From positions 1,116,001 through 1,180,000 of the forward strand of contig CP047423.1 in assembly GCA_014058405.1 (NCBI GenBank): a DNA stretch of 64,000 bases, given 5' to 3'. Positions 46,179 to 55,748 of this stretch are shown in pieces (the first letter of the stretch is position 1; each line of letters starts with the position of its first letter). Source of the stretch: Candidatus Nitrospira kreftii (GTDB lineage Bacteria > Nitrospirota > Nitrospiria > Nitrospirales > Nitrospiraceae). The position numbers were made by a program, and so were the translations under genes. Below the pieces are notes generated by a model. The model saw only the letters and a program-made list of their open reading frames with translations. It ran no database searches and had not been told where the DNA came from.

Positions 46179-47132
46179 ATGACGACGGTCTGGATCACCG
46201 GCGGCAAAGGGTTCATCGGCAGGCATTTGGCCAGGTTGGTTTCCCTGCGAGGTGAACGGGTCTGTGGGATCGGACATGGGTTATGGCCGGCTGCGGAAGC
46301 GGGGAAATGGGGGTACACTAATTGGTGCAACGGCGAGATCGAGGCAGTCAATCTAAGCCAGCTCGCTCGTGGCTCCGGAGTGCCGGATTTTGTGTACCAC
46401 TTGGCAGGCGGCTCCTCAGTCGGCACATCCTTTCAGTATCCCCGTGAAGATTTTTGCCGTTCGGTCGACAGTACTTCGCGTCTCCTCGAATGGATTCGGC
46501 TCAATGCACCGGATGCACACATGGTCTGTGCATCCAGCGCTGCTGTCTATGGTGCGGCATTTGCCGACCCGATTCCAGAGCATGCAAGCCTATCCCCCTT
46601 TTCGCCGTACGGTTCGCATAAGGCGATGATGGAAGATTTGTGCCGGGCTTATGCGGAAAATTTCGGCCTTCATATTGTGATTGTTCGCTTGTTCTCCGTG
46701 TATGGAGCGGGGTTGGAAAAGCAGTTGATCTGGGACTTGTGTAGCAAACTAGCAAGAGGTGGGGATAGCTCGGTGGTCTTGGGCGGTACCGGAGAAGAGT
46801 TGCGTGATTGGTTGCATGTCTCGGATGCGGCAGCGCTTCTTTGGTTGGCTCGTGCCGAATGCCACGAAAGTTGTCATGTGGTCAACGGAGGCACGGGCAT
46901 TGCCACCTCAATTCGCGAGGTGGCAAGAATGGTCTGCGAGGCCTGGGGTGGGGGCGCCAGCGCCGAATTTAGCGGGATCGCACGAGTTGGTGACCCGCCT
47001 TGTCTGGTCGCAGATTGCACGAGAGCGATTCGGCTTGGGTTTAAACCTGGGGTGATGCTTGCCCAGGGCATTCATGAAACTGTGGGCTGGTTTAAAGCAG
47101 GGCATAAGACATGCGCGTTGCCTTCAACTTGA
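46179..47132 (+). CDS. NAD-dependent sugar epimerase/dehydratase (extended SDR)
   Basis: A 317-residue extended SDR. The cofactor motif is VWITGGKGFIGRHLARLV (about residues 4-21), the catalytic Ser lies in CASSAAVYG, and Tyr/Lys in SPYGSHK. It is likely a nucleotide-sugar epimerase, reductase or dehydratase that provides a precursor for the cluster. It overlaps the next gene by 22 bases in another frame. Confidence 0.84.
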   Translation: MTTVWITGGKGFIGRHLARLVSLRGERVCGIGHGLWPAAEAGKWGYTNWCNGEIEAVNLSQLARGSGVPDFVYHLAGGSSVGTSFQYPREDFCRSVDSTSRLLEWIRLNAPDAHMVCASSAAVYGAAFADPIPEHASLSPFSPYGSHKAMMEDLCRAYAENFGLHIVIVRLFSVYGAGLEKQLIWDLCSKLARGGDSSVVLGGTGEELRDWLHVSDAAALLWLARAECHESCHVVNGGTGIATSIREVARMVCEAWGGGASAEFSGIARVGDPPCLVADCTRAIRLGFKPGVMLAQGIHETVGWFKAGHKTCALPST

Positions 47133-48289
47133 TTGAGAGTGCGAGGTGGACGGGTGGTTATAACTATCTGATTAATCTTTTTAGGGCGATCAGAAATTAC
47201 GAGGCGGATCATATTAGTCCGATATTGTTTTGCGGCAAAGACGCAGACGAATGCGATGTGCGCGCCTTTCTTGAGGCTGGTGATATAGAAGTTGTTCGTT
47301 CGTCCGTATTTGATGCGCACAAGAAGACGTCAAATATTCTGCACGCCTATCTGTTTGGAGTGGATTCCCATGCACTTCAAGTGTTTCGCCGGCATCAGGT
47401 CGATGTGGTGTTTGAAAACGCGACGTTTTATGGGCGGCGTTTCCCGATTCCAACCATCGCCTGGTTGCCGGATTTTCAGCACCGTCATTTGCGGCATCAG
47501 TTCGGCCTTCGTGCCTATTGGCAACGCGAATTTGGCTATCGCGCACAAGTAGCATCCGGCAGGGTCATTATGTTGAGCAGCGAAGACGCACGCAAGGACT
47601 GTGAGCGTTTTTATCGGAGAGCCAAAGGCAGAACGGCTGTCGTGCAGTTTGCCGCGTTCATTTCGTCCGATCTGATCGACGCGTTCCCCGAGAAGGTCGT
47701 GCAAGAATACGGGTTGCCTTCTCAGTTTTTCTATCTGCCCAACCAATTCTGGAAGCATAAGAATCATCTGGTGGTCATTGAGGCGCTTGGCTTGTTGAAG
47801 CGACTGGGGGTAGACGTGGTTGTTGCGGTGACCGGCAATCCCCTGGACCCTCGTCATCCAGAGTATATCGGACAGCTGCATGCGCGTATCGAATCGTTGG
47901 GACTGCGACACAATTTCCGCGTCATGGGCCTCGTGCCAAGGCGGCATGTCATTGCCTTGATGCAAACCTGCACGGCCCTCATTAATCCATCGTTTTGTGA
48001 GGGGTGGAGCAGCACCGTCGAAGAAGCGCGTATACTAGGGGTTCCTATGCTGCTCTCGGATATTGCCGTGCATCGTGAGCAAATGGAAAATGGTGCAACG
48101 TATTTTAAAGCCGATGATGTAGAAGGATTGGCCGCGAAAATGCGGGACATTGCATCGGCCGTCTCTCTTATCTCGTCAACTCGAAAGCCGGACGCATCGA
48201 GTTACGAGAGAGTGCGCCGTTTTGCGCGAGACTTTTCCGTAGTGGTTGATCAGGCAATTGCGGGACCTTTATTGAAGGATGTGGCATGA
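47111..48289 (+). CDS. Glycosyltransferase family 4 (GT-B)
   Basis: A 392-residue GT-B transferase. The C-terminal half has FFYLPNQFWKHKNHLVVIEA, VTGNPLDPRHPEYI, LVPRRHVIALM and NPSFCEGWSSTVEEARILGV (about residues 294-313), the retaining-GT4 phosphate and acidic motif. It probably adds a hexose such as mannose. It is coupled to the epimerase upstream and to the GT2 gene downstream. Confidence 0.88.
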   Translation: MRVAFNLIESARWTGGYNYLINLFRAIRNYEADHISPILFCGKDADECDVRAFLEAGDIEVVRSSVFDAHKKTSNILHAYLFGVDSHALQVFRRHQVDVVFENATFYGRRFPIPTIAWLPDFQHRHLRHQFGLRAYWQREFGYRAQVASGRVIMLSSEDARKDCERFYRRAKGRTAVVQFAAFISSDLIDAFPEKVVQEYGLPSQFFYLPNQFWKHKNHLVVIEALGLLKRLGVDVVVAVTGNPLDPRHPEYIGQLHARIESLGLRHNFRVMGLVPRRHVIALMQTCTALINPSFCEGWSSTVEEARILGVPMLLSDIAVHREQMENGATYFKADDVEGLAAKMRDIASAVSLISSTRKPDASSYERVRRFARDFSVVVDQAIAGPLLKDVA

Positions 48290-48299
48290 GCATTGCGCT

Positions 48300-49049
48300 A
48301 TGAAAGTTACAGTGGTGACAGTGTGCTATAACGCTGCCGCTACTATTGCCGATACCCTTGCATCGGTCACAACGCAGAGCCATCCTGATATCGAGTGCAT
48401 AGTGATTGACGGAGCCTCCACGGACGATACCCTCAAGATCGTCGAACGCTATGATTACGGACTTGCCCATCTGCGTTCAGAGCCGGACTGCGGTGTGTAC
48501 GATGCAATGAACAAGGGTTTGACGCTTGCTTCCGGAGACGTGATCGGTTTCCTCAATGCTGATGATATGTATGCTGGCCCAGAGGTTCTCTCGCGAGTGG
48601 CCGCTATCATGGAAGAGGGGTGTCTGGACGCGGTAGTGGGTGATGTGGAATTTTTTAAACACAATGATCCAGCTGGGACTGTGCGTCGGTACCGTTCATC
48701 TCAATTCCGCCCAGATCGGATCGCCTATGGTTGGATGCCGGCGCACCCGGCATTGTTTCTTCACCGTCGCGTGTACGAGCGCTACGGGCATTTTCGCAGC
48801 GATTATCGTATTGCTGGAGATTTCGAGTATTGTGCCCGTATCTTCCATGCCAATACCCTGGCCTACCGGAGTCTTTCCGAAACGCTGGTGCGCATGCGCA
48901 TGGGCGGCATCAGCACTCGTGGCTGGCGCAATACCGCATTGCTCAATAGAGAAGTGTTGCGCGCGTGCCGTGAGAACGGGATCGATACGAACATATTCAA
49001 GATCTTCTCTAAATATCCTGCCAAGATACTGGAGTTTTTTGCCAAGTGA
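48300..49049 (+). CDS. Glycosyltransferase family 2 (WcaA/WbbD-like)
   Basis: A 249-residue GT-A enzyme. MKVTVVTVCYNAAATIADTL is at the N-terminus, then IDGASTDDTL, FLNADDMYAGPEVL (DxD-like ADD, near residue 87) and a YRIAGDFEYCARIF segment. This is the common architecture of colanic-acid-type glycosyltransferases. Start ATG 48300 is just past the previous stop. It overlaps the next gene (GTGA). Confidence 0.86.
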   Translation: MKVTVVTVCYNAAATIADTLASVTTQSHPDIECIVIDGASTDDTLKIVERYDYGLAHLRSEPDCGVYDAMNKGLTLASGDVIGFLNADDMYAGPEVLSRVAAIMEEGCLDAVVGDVEFFKHNDPAGTVRRYRSSQFRPDRIAYGWMPAHPALFLHRRVYERYGHFRSDYRIAGDFEYCARIFHANTLAYRSLSETLVRMRMGGISTRGWRNTALLNREVLRACRENGIDTNIFKIFSKYPAKILEFFAK

Positions 49050-50062
49050 CGGACCGGCCTCCCGCTCGGATGGGTGCCCACATCCTCGTCACCGGAGCGA
49101 ATGGGTTCATCGGCTCGGCGCTCTGTCATCGGTTGAAGGCCGCGGGGATGTCTGTGCGGGGAGGGGTGCGCGATCGATCGAGCTTTCCGGCGAGCGCCGG
49201 TCCCGCAGCCGGAGGTTTTGAATGGGTGGTGCTGCACGATCAATCGACGGACGTTGAGACGCAACAGGCGCTGCACGGGGTACAAGCGGTCATCCATCTG
49301 GCGGCGAAAGTCCATTTCAAGGTAGGGGCTATGGCCGATCCGCTTCGTGAATATCGTCAAGTCAACACCGATTGGACTGAACGGCTCGCACGAGCGGCGG
49401 CGGGACAGGGAGTTCGCCGATTTGTGTACATGAGCTCGATCAAAGTGAACGGTGAACAGAGCCAGGTGCCATTTACGGAACAGGATTCCCCAAATCCGCA
49501 GGATCCGTATGGTGTTTCAAAGTGGGAAGCAGAACGGGCTTTGGCAACGGTGTCATCCCAGACAGGCCTAGAGATCGTCGTGATCCGGCCGCCTCTCGTC
49601 TATGGTCCTGGTGTGGGAGGCAATTTTCTGCAGCTGCTAAAATTTATCCGAAAAGGAATCCCCCTGCCTCTCGCTCGGGTAGAAAACCGACGCAGTCTCA
49701 TCTACCGAGGGAACTTGGTCGATGCTCTCATCCTGTGCACATGGGACGCTCGGGCGGCCGGCAGAACCTACCTGGTCAGCGACGGAGAGGATCTGTCTAC
49801 GCCGGACTTGATTCGACGACTCGCCAAGCCGTTGGCGTTGTCCTCGTGCCTGTGGCCTGCACCCCTTTCGGCACTCCGATGTTTGGGGCAAGTTGTCGGG
49901 AAGAAAACAATGCTTGAGCGGCTCCTCGGTTCGCTCCAAGTCGATTCGGCTCGAATCATGCGAGAATTGGATTGGCATCCTCCATATGTTGTCGACTACG
50001 GTCTTGTGGAAACCGCTACTTGGTTTCGGGCCCAAACAGCCAGGCAGGTCATGACCTCATGA
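49046..50062 (+). CDS. NAD-dependent sugar-nucleotide epimerase (extended SDR, GalE/WbpP-like)
   Basis: A 338-residue extended SDR. The Rossmann motif is ILVTGANGFIGSALCHRL (about residues 13-30), Tyr/Lys is in PYGVSKWEAE, and the active-site region is YGPGVGGNFLQLLKFIRKG. Genes of this type often sit beside WecA-like transferases and act on UDP-HexNAc before it is loaded on undecaprenyl phosphate. Start GTG 49046 overlaps the previous stop. The 153-base gap after it contains no clear gene. Confidence 0.85.
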   Translation: MTDRPPARMGAHILVTGANGFIGSALCHRLKAAGMSVRGGVRDRSSFPASAGPAAGGFEWVVLHDQSTDVETQQALHGVQAVIHLAAKVHFKVGAMADPLREYRQVNTDWTERLARAAAGQGVRRFVYMSSIKVNGEQSQVPFTEQDSPNPQDPYGVSKWEAERALATVSSQTGLEIVVIRPPLVYGPGVGGNFLQLLKFIRKGIPLPLARVENRRSLIYRGNLVDALILCTWDARAAGRTYLVSDGEDLSTPDLIRRLAKPLALSSCLWPAPLSALRCLGQVVGKKTMLERLLGSLQVDSARIMRELDWHPPYVVDYGLVETATWFRAQTARQVMTS

Positions 50063-50215
50063 CACAGCGAACGGTTCAGATAGAATGCGACACAGTTCAT
50101 TGGGCATGCTTGGTAGGGAAAGTGCCAAACGCAATCCATGATCTTTGGATTTCGCGCACGTTCCTTATGATCAAGTCTTGGCCATGATTCGGTATTTGCG
50201 TAGCGCGAGGCAGCA

Positions 50216-51370
50216 ATGAGTATTGTTCTTCTTTCTGGCTTCATCGCTTTTGTGGTCGCTTGGTGGCTTACAAGGCAGTTGTGTTCCCCGAAATCGTTTC
50301 TTTCCATTCTCGCTCATCCCAACGAACGAACATTGCATGCCATGCCGACTCCCCAGACGGGAGGGTTGGCCGTTATTGGCAGCGTGGTGATCAGTCTCAT
50401 TCTGGCTGCTAGTGTTTTGGCGATTACCCAACCTTCAAAACCCGTGTTGCCAAAAGGTGTCATGTCGGGGAGTGTCTGGATCGTGGCTTCGATGCTCCTC
50501 ATCTTTGTCGTGTCGTTCCTCGATGACTGTGTGGGGCTTCCGGCCGTCCTCCGATTAGGGGTGCAGGCCGTTTCCGCGTTGATTATCATCGTCGGCGTTG
50601 GGTTGACGTTGTCTTATTTTCCGATACCGGGAGGATCAACCATCCAGCTGGGAATAGCCGCCGTTCCGGTGAGCGTCCTCGTCCTGCTCTGGATGGCGAA
50701 CCTCTATAACTTTATGGATGGTATGGACGGTTTTGCAGGCGGAATGACGTTTATTGGGTTTGGATTTCTCGCATATTTTGGCTGGCAGGCTCACTTCCCG
50801 GTCATGTTCATCATCGCCACGTTTGTCGCAATGGGCGCCCTGGGATTTCTTGTGCATAATTTTCCACCGGCTCGTATCTTCATGGGCGATGCGGGGAGCA
50901 TCACGGTTGGTTTCTTGGCGGGGACGTTGATGATCCTTGGAGTTCGAGACAGAATATTCGATTTGTGGGTCCCGATCATTATCTTTTCTCCATTCATTGT
51001 TGATGCGACTGTGACTTTAATCCGACGGGCATTCCGTCGCAAAAAAATCTGGGAAGCTCACCGGGAGCACTATTATCAGCGATTGGTTCTGAATGGATGG
51101 AGCCATCGCCGGACCGTGCTTGCGGAGTACGGAGTGATGCTGCTCTGCGGAGGACTGGCCATTCTCTATCATCACTCAACTGAAAATTGGAAGCTCGCCA
51201 TTCTTGGGACATGGCTGGTCATGTTTCTTGTCTTGGGGATGTCCGTGAGTAGGTTGGAACGGCAGATGAAACACTCGTGTCCACCTCTGGATCCTTACGC
51301 GGTGAGTGAGGAGAACCCTGTACGGCCTGTCTCAGCACCGGCTCCTGAGAGAGAGACTGTAAAAGCCTAG
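50216..51370 (+). CDS. Undecaprenyl-phosphate GlcNAc/sugar-1-phosphate transferase (WecA/WbpL-like)
   Basis: A 384-residue polytopic membrane protein of the MraY/WecA family that starts lipid-linked glycan synthesis by moving a sugar-1-phosphate to undecaprenyl phosphate. Motifs: PQTGGLAVIGSVVI, FLDDCVGLP (catalytic DD), YNFMDGMDGFAGG and VHNFPPARIFMGDAGS (near residue 220). It starts at ATG 50216 after GAGGCAGCA. The length and lack of the MraY-specific peptide motifs suggest O-antigen type. It is coupled functionally to the adjacent epimerase and WaaL-like genes. Confidence 0.9.
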   Translation: MSIVLLSGFIAFVVAWWLTRQLCSPKSFLSILAHPNERTLHAMPTPQTGGLAVIGSVVISLILAASVLAITQPSKPVLPKGVMSGSVWIVASMLLIFVVSFLDDCVGLPAVLRLGVQAVSALIIIVGVGLTLSYFPIPGGSTIQLGIAAVPVSVLVLLWMANLYNFMDGMDGFAGGMTFIGFGFLAYFGWQAHFPVMFIIATFVAMGALGFLVHNFPPARIFMGDAGSITVGFLAGTLMILGVRDRIFDLWVPIIIFSPFIVDATVTLIRRAFRRKKIWEAHREHYYQRLVLNGWSHRRTVLAEYGVMLLCGGLAILYHHSTENWKLAILGTWLVMFLVLGMSVSRLERQMKHSCPPLDPYAVSEENPVRPVSAPAPERETVKA

Positions 51371-51412
51371 CTTGATCTTGCTGGGCATCGTGTCGTACCT
51401 CACGAATTGGTC

Positions 51413-52687
51413 ATGCCCACTACAAATACAGAGCGGGTTTTGAATAACAATCTGACCGTCAACTCGCCTTCTGGATGGGGCAATCGTCTTCAGACGGAGG
51501 CGAGACGAGCCGCAGGTTGGACGACCACCGTGCTTGGATTCACCATTCCGATGTGGGTGGTGGCGGACGGTGTTCTTGTTGTGCTGTTGGTTATGTGTTG
51601 GCTTGCCAGTGGAGAGTGGCGCGAGCGGGTTCGTCGACTTACTGCGAATCCTGTCGCGATGAGTGCGCTGTTGTTGTTCGGGTGGTTGCTGGCCGGATCA
51701 TTTTGGGGGTTGGGGTCTCTCGATGAACGAATGTTAGCCGTGAAAAAATATGCTGATCTCTTGTTAGTTCCGTTATTGATTTCCATGGCAGTTGATGTTC
51801 AAGAGCGAAATCGCGCGATCATGGCCTTAGCGGCCTCATTAGTCGTGACCTTAGTATTGTCGCTCGTATTAGGTTTGGGAGGGCTTTCAACTGGTTGGAT
51901 CATTGGCTGTGATCCCTCCAACCCATGCGTATTCAAGAGACACATCACTCATAACGTGCTGATGGCGTTTGGTGCATTGCTGTTTGCCGTCTTGGCCTGG
52001 AGGTCTCGAGACAGACGAGTACGATGGGTGTGGGGTCTTGCCGCAGTCTTGGCTGGGAGTAATGTCTTAATGGTACATGGCCGAATCGGCTATGTCGTGC
52101 TTACAGGACTCACCGTTTTAGCCCTCCATGCAGTATTCGGCTGGCGTGGCGTAGCAGGAGCCGTGACCATCCTCATACTTGTGTTCAGCGGAGCCTATCA
52201 GATCTCAACCAGTTTTCATGATCGGGTGAATCTGACTCTGTCCAATGTGACACAAGGGATCTCTGCCAGTGGAGATCTTGCGACACAGGAGCGCGCAGAG
52301 TTTTATCACTACACGGTGAAAATCATCGAGGATCATCCTCTGATGGGCGTCGGTACTGGTGGGTTTGCACAGGCGTACGCGTTGCATGCGAAGCAAGCTG
52401 GCGTGCCGGTTCCTAGTCACCCTCACAGTCAATACCTTTTGATCATGGCGCAAGTTGGAGTCGTTGGGCTTGCTCTGTTGTTCTGGCTTTTTGTGCAGCA
52501 GTGGCGATCGACACCTCTAGTCGGAGATGTGACCTATGGGTTGCTCACAAGAGGTTTGGTGCTCATCATGGTGGTTGGATGTCTCTTCAATGACTTGCTC
52601 CTTGATCATACGGAGAAGCTGTTGTACTGCTGGTTTTCCGGACTGATGTATTCTGGAGCTGATTTGCGACTCGGTGCGAAGGCATGA
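51413..52687 (+). CDS. waaL: O-antigen ligase/polymerase family protein (WaaL/Wzy_C)
   Basis: A 424-residue inner-membrane protein with about ten to twelve hydrophobic helices and one large periplasmic loop (around YQISTSFHDRVNLTLSNVTQ and HPLMGVGTGGFAQAY). The Wzy_C signatures are HGRIGYVVLTG and PHSQYLLIMAQVGVVG. Ligase and polymerase members cannot be separated with certainty. As the only member in the cluster it could ligate the chain to the core. The TTG at 51407 is an alternative start. The stop overlaps the next gene (ATGA). Confidence 0.83.
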   Translation: MPTTNTERVLNNNLTVNSPSGWGNRLQTEARRAAGWTTTVLGFTIPMWVVADGVLVVLLVMCWLASGEWRERVRRLTANPVAMSALLLFGWLLAGSFWGLGSLDERMLAVKKYADLLLVPLLISMAVDVQERNRAIMALAASLVVTLVLSLVLGLGGLSTGWIIGCDPSNPCVFKRHITHNVLMAFGALLFAVLAWRSRDRRVRWVWGLAAVLAGSNVLMVHGRIGYVVLTGLTVLALHAVFGWRGVAGAVTILILVFSGAYQISTSFHDRVNLTLSNVTQGISASGDLATQERAEFYHYTVKIIEDHPLMGVGTGGFAQAYALHAKQAGVPVPSHPHSQYLLIMAQVGVVGLALLFWLFVQQWRSTPLVGDVTYGLLTRGLVLIMVVGCLFNDLLLDHTEKLLYCWFSGLMYSGADLRLGAKA

Positions 52688-53484
52688 ATCTTTCGGCTTA
52701 TATCATTGCCTACAATGAGGCGAAGAAGATTGCTGATGCCGTTAACAGTGTGTTATGGGCGGACGAAATCATCGTGGCCGATTCAGCGAGCACCGACGAA
52801 ACGGTTCAGATTGCCATGGATTTGGGAGCTCGCGTCGTCCAGATCCCGTTCCATGGATTTGGCCACCTGCGAAATCAAGCCATCAAGGCCTGTACGCATG
52901 AATGGATTTTCAGTCTCGATACAGATGAACAGTGCACGCCTGAAGTTCGAGATGAAATTCTCAGGCTTCTTGCCGAAACTCCCGCGCACGACGCCTATCT
53001 TGTGCCAAGGCGGAATTACTTTATGGGGCGTTGGATCAAGCATTCAGGCTGGTATCCCAACTTCCGTCAGCCGCAACTATTTCGAAAAGGGAGCATGAGG
53101 TATGTGGAGTCTCCCGTCCATGAAGGATACGAACTCTTGACCGCCAAGCCGGTGGGACGACTGGAACATGCGATTTGGCAAATCCCGTTCAGAGACTTTG
53201 AGGAAGTGGTCAAGAAAGCCAACCGCTATTCGTCGCTTGGAGTGTTAAAGCTTGCGGATCAGCGAGTATCCATGGGTACTGCTCTGTTTCGCGGTTCTTG
53301 GGCGTTTCTGAAGCATTATGTGGCGAAGCTGGGATTTCTAGACGGCTGGCCTGGGTTTGTCATCGCCTTTGGAAATTTTGAAGGAACGTTCTATCGGTAT
53401 GCCAAGCGGTTCGAGCAGCAGGAAATGTGGCCGCTGCCAAAACAGGCTCCCATCCGAAGGCCTGACAACACTCCTTCAAAATGA
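52684..53484 (+). CDS. LPS core glycosyltransferase family 2 (WaaE/KdtX-like)
   Basis: A 266-residue GT2 enzyme of the type that adds glucose to heptose I in LPS cores. NLSAYIIAYNEAKKIADAVN is at the N-terminus, ADSASTDETVQIAMDLGARV follows, and IFSLDTDEQCTPEVRDEIL (about residues 76-94) carries the metal DTDE. FRQPQLFRKGSMRYVESPVHEGY is the family acceptor block. The start overlaps the ligase stop, and the stop overlaps the next gene, so the three are probably coupled. Confidence 0.88.
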   Translation: MNLSAYIIAYNEAKKIADAVNSVLWADEIIVADSASTDETVQIAMDLGARVVQIPFHGFGHLRNQAIKACTHEWIFSLDTDEQCTPEVRDEILRLLAETPAHDAYLVPRRNYFMGRWIKHSGWYPNFRQPQLFRKGSMRYVESPVHEGYELLTAKPVGRLEHAIWQIPFRDFEEVVKKANRYSSLGVLKLADQRVSMGTALFRGSWAFLKHYVAKLGFLDGWPGFVIAFGNFEGTFYRYAKRFEQQEMWPLPKQAPIRRPDNTPSK

Positions 53485-54299
53485 GAGCAGCCGTAATCGT
53501 CACGACCTACAATCGTCCCGATGCGCTGGCGGTTGTGCTGGAAGGCTATTGTGGCCAAACCGATCAAGATTTCGGGCTGGTGGTTGCGGATGATGGTTCA
53601 GGAGAGGAGACGGCGGACATTGTGCGGCAGTTCTCCAGACGCGCTCCGTTTTCCGTCGAACATGTCTGGCATGAAGACCGAGGATTTCGAGCCGCGGCAA
53701 TCCGCAATCGCGCCGTCGCGTCGACGAGTGCGGACTATGTAATTTTCACCGACGGCGACTGTGTCCCATCCCGCCACTTTGTACAGGTCCACAAACGCTT
53801 GGCCGAGCCTGGGTATTTCCTCGGATCGAATCGTGTGTTGCTCTCGGCCGAGTTGGCGGCTCGTGTGGTGCGTGAGCGAATCCAAATTCATGCGTGGAGT
53901 GGGATTGAGTGGGCACGATATTGGTCTCGGCGCGAGGTGAATCGCGTGCTTCCATTGATGAGGCTGCCTGATGGTCCGTTTCGAAAATGGTCGCCGAATC
54001 GTTGGAGTGGGATTAAAACCTGCAATCTTTCCGCTTGGAGAACCGACTTGGTTCGCGTGAATGGGCTCGATGCGTCCTATGAAGGATGGGGTCTGGAGGA
54101 TTCCGATTTAGTCATTCGACTGCTCCACGCCGGGGTGAAACATAAAAATGCGAGGTTCGCTGCGACGGTATTCCACCTATGGCATCCCGATCATGACCGC
54201 ATGCAGCTTCCGGTCAATCAGGAACGCTTGCAAGATCTTTTGCGGTCGAGCACGATCCGAGCGACACTCGGACTCGATGAGATCAGCAGTCTCGAATGA
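53481..54299 (+). CDS. Glycosyltransferase family 2 with galactosyltransferase-like C-terminus
   Basis: A 272-residue GT-A enzyme. AAVIVTTYNRPDALAVVLEG is at the N-terminus, VADDGSGEETAD follows, FTDGDCVPSRHFVQVHKRL (about residues 90-108) holds the DGD metal motif, and the C-terminal domain has NLSAWRTDLVRVNGLDASYE and GWGLEDSDLVIRL. This combination is common in LPS-core and N-acetylglucosaminyl or galactosyl transferases. It ends the ATGA-coupled trio that begins with the ligase. Confidence 0.86.
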   Translation: MRAAVIVTTYNRPDALAVVLEGYCGQTDQDFGLVVADDGSGEETADIVRQFSRRAPFSVEHVWHEDRGFRAAAIRNRAVASTSADYVIFTDGDCVPSRHFVQVHKRLAEPGYFLGSNRVLLSAELAARVVRERIQIHAWSGIEWARYWSRREVNRVLPLMRLPDGPFRKWSPNRWSGIKTCNLSAWRTDLVRVNGLDASYEGWGLEDSDLVIRLLHAGVKHKNARFAATVFHLWHPDHDRMQLPVNQERLQDLLRSSTIRATLGLDEISSLE

Positions 54300-54635
54300 C
54301 GGTTGGCCATCGCTTCATTTGTCGTTGCCCGGTCGACTGTGACAGCGAGTTACGGGTAACCATGGTTGTCTTGCAGAAGGCCACTTCCTCACTTGCTCAA
54401 GTCGTGGCCAACTTGTGAGCCGGATTGACGAATCTCTCTACCGGACAGTGCTATCTCAGTTTATTCTTGTCCGGCACTTTGCCGTCTCTATCCGCTCAGC
54501 GACGACATGATCAGCGCGCCGCACGGCGAGTTTTGTAGCATTTTGGGGAGCCAGAGGGATAAGGGGCACGACATGCTCGCGTCCCCGAGGAAGGTATAGC
54601 TGGGCTACGATTGCCGGTTGTGAAGTGGTTGGAAC
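54300..54635. other. Intergenic gap, possible promoter only
   Basis: I see no gene here. A TTGACG (near 54425) with an 18-base spacer and TGCTAT resembles a weak sigma70 promoter reading toward the GT9 gene at 54636. No hairpin with T-tract stands out. Confidence 0.35.
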
Positions 54636-55748
54636 GTGAAGCGAGACATCAGCACCGCATTGGTTGTTTGTACACGTCGAATTGGGGACGTATTCTTAGC
54701 CACGCCGGTGATCCGTTCCCTCAAGACCGCGCGGCCCCATCTCATGATCGACATGTTGGTCTTCGAAGGGACTCAAGATATCATATCAGGCTATGCGGAT
54801 CTCAGACGGATATTGACTATTCCAGAACGTCCATCGGCTGGGGCTCATCTCGAGTTACTCCGTGCGATCTGGCGTTGCTATGATGTCGCAATATCGGTGT
54901 TAGCCGGTGATCGTCCGACTTTTCATGCATGGGTGGCCGGTCGATATCGGATCGGGACTCTCTTGCAGGACAAGAAATCGTGGTGGAAACGCCATCTGCT
55001 CCACGAATGGGTGCCATTCGATAATCTACAGACCCATACCGTGGCCATGAATTTACGGTTGTTAGCGTCATTAGATGTCGCACCGGTTGGAACTCCCGTT
55101 GTCAGTTGGACGCAGGAAGATGAAGCATCCGTTCATTGTCTGTTCCCGCACATGCTCGATACGCAGCGATATGCGGTGTTACACGTGTCTCCAAAATTTG
55201 CGTATAAGACGTGGACCGTGGCCGGGTGGATAGCGCTTGGACGGTGGTTGATCAATCATGGAGTCTCCGTCGTAGTGACGGGAGTGGGATCAGCTGAGCA
55301 GGGATACTCCGAGCAAGTCGTTCAAGGACTGCCGGATGCAGTGAATCTTGTAGGGCATGTGACGTTGCCGGCGCTTGGTTGTCTCCTCAGCCGTGCCGCA
55401 TTGTATGTCGGAACCGATACGGCTGTGAGCCATATGGCGGCTGCTGCCGGTACGCCGACGGTTGTGTTGTTCGGGCCATCGAATCCGATTAAGTGGGGAC
55501 CGTGGCCTAAAGATTTTGCTCCGACAACACCAAGCCCATGGCGCAAGACCGGGTCACAGCGGCAGGGAAATGTGTTTCTTCTCCAAGGGGAAGGAGATTG
55601 TGTGCCGTGTCTGGGTGAAGGTTGCGATCGCCATATCAACAGTCTCAGCAATTGCCTGCAACAGCTTTCTGAGCATCGCGTGATCCAGGCTGCCGAAACC
55701 ATGCTTGGAGTGCGTGAGGGCATTGTTCCGACCACGAGTCTCGCATGA
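54636..55748 (+). CDS. Glycosyltransferase family 9 (heptosyltransferase-like)
   Basis: A 370-residue GT-B enzyme of the heptosyltransferase family, the fourth GT9 unit in the window. Motifs: ALVVCTRRIGDVFLATPVIR near residue 7, VLHVSPKFAYKTW, YVGTDTAVSHMAAAAGTPTVVLFGPSNP (about residues 262-289; only part quoted elsewhere) and a cysteine-rich end (CVPCLGEGCDRH). TDT replaces the usual NDT/NDS before the SHMAAA block. Start GTG 54636. The stop overlaps the next gene's ATG. Confidence 0.85.
   Translation: MKRDISTALVVCTRRIGDVFLATPVIRSLKTARPHLMIDMLVFEGTQDIISGYADLRRILTIPERPSAGAHLELLRAIWRCYDVAISVLAGDRPTFHAWVAGRYRIGTLLQDKKSWWKRHLLHEWVPFDNLQTHTVAMNLRLLASLDVAPVGTPVVSWTQEDEASVHCLFPHMLDTQRYAVLHVSPKFAYKTWTVAGWIALGRWLINHGVSVVVTGVGSAEQGYSEQVVQGLPDAVNLVGHVTLPALGCLLSRAALYVGTDTAVSHMAAAAGTPTVVLFGPSNPIKWGPWPKDFAPTTPSPWRKTGSQRQGNVFLLQGEGDCVPCLGEGCDRHINSLSNCLQQLSEHRVIQAAETMLGVREGIVPTTSLA

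Noticed and set aside
50062-50216. Possible small ORF in the gap before the WecA-like gene
   Set aside because: The frame (49972-50187) mostly lies inside the preceding epimerase, and no start signal is evident.
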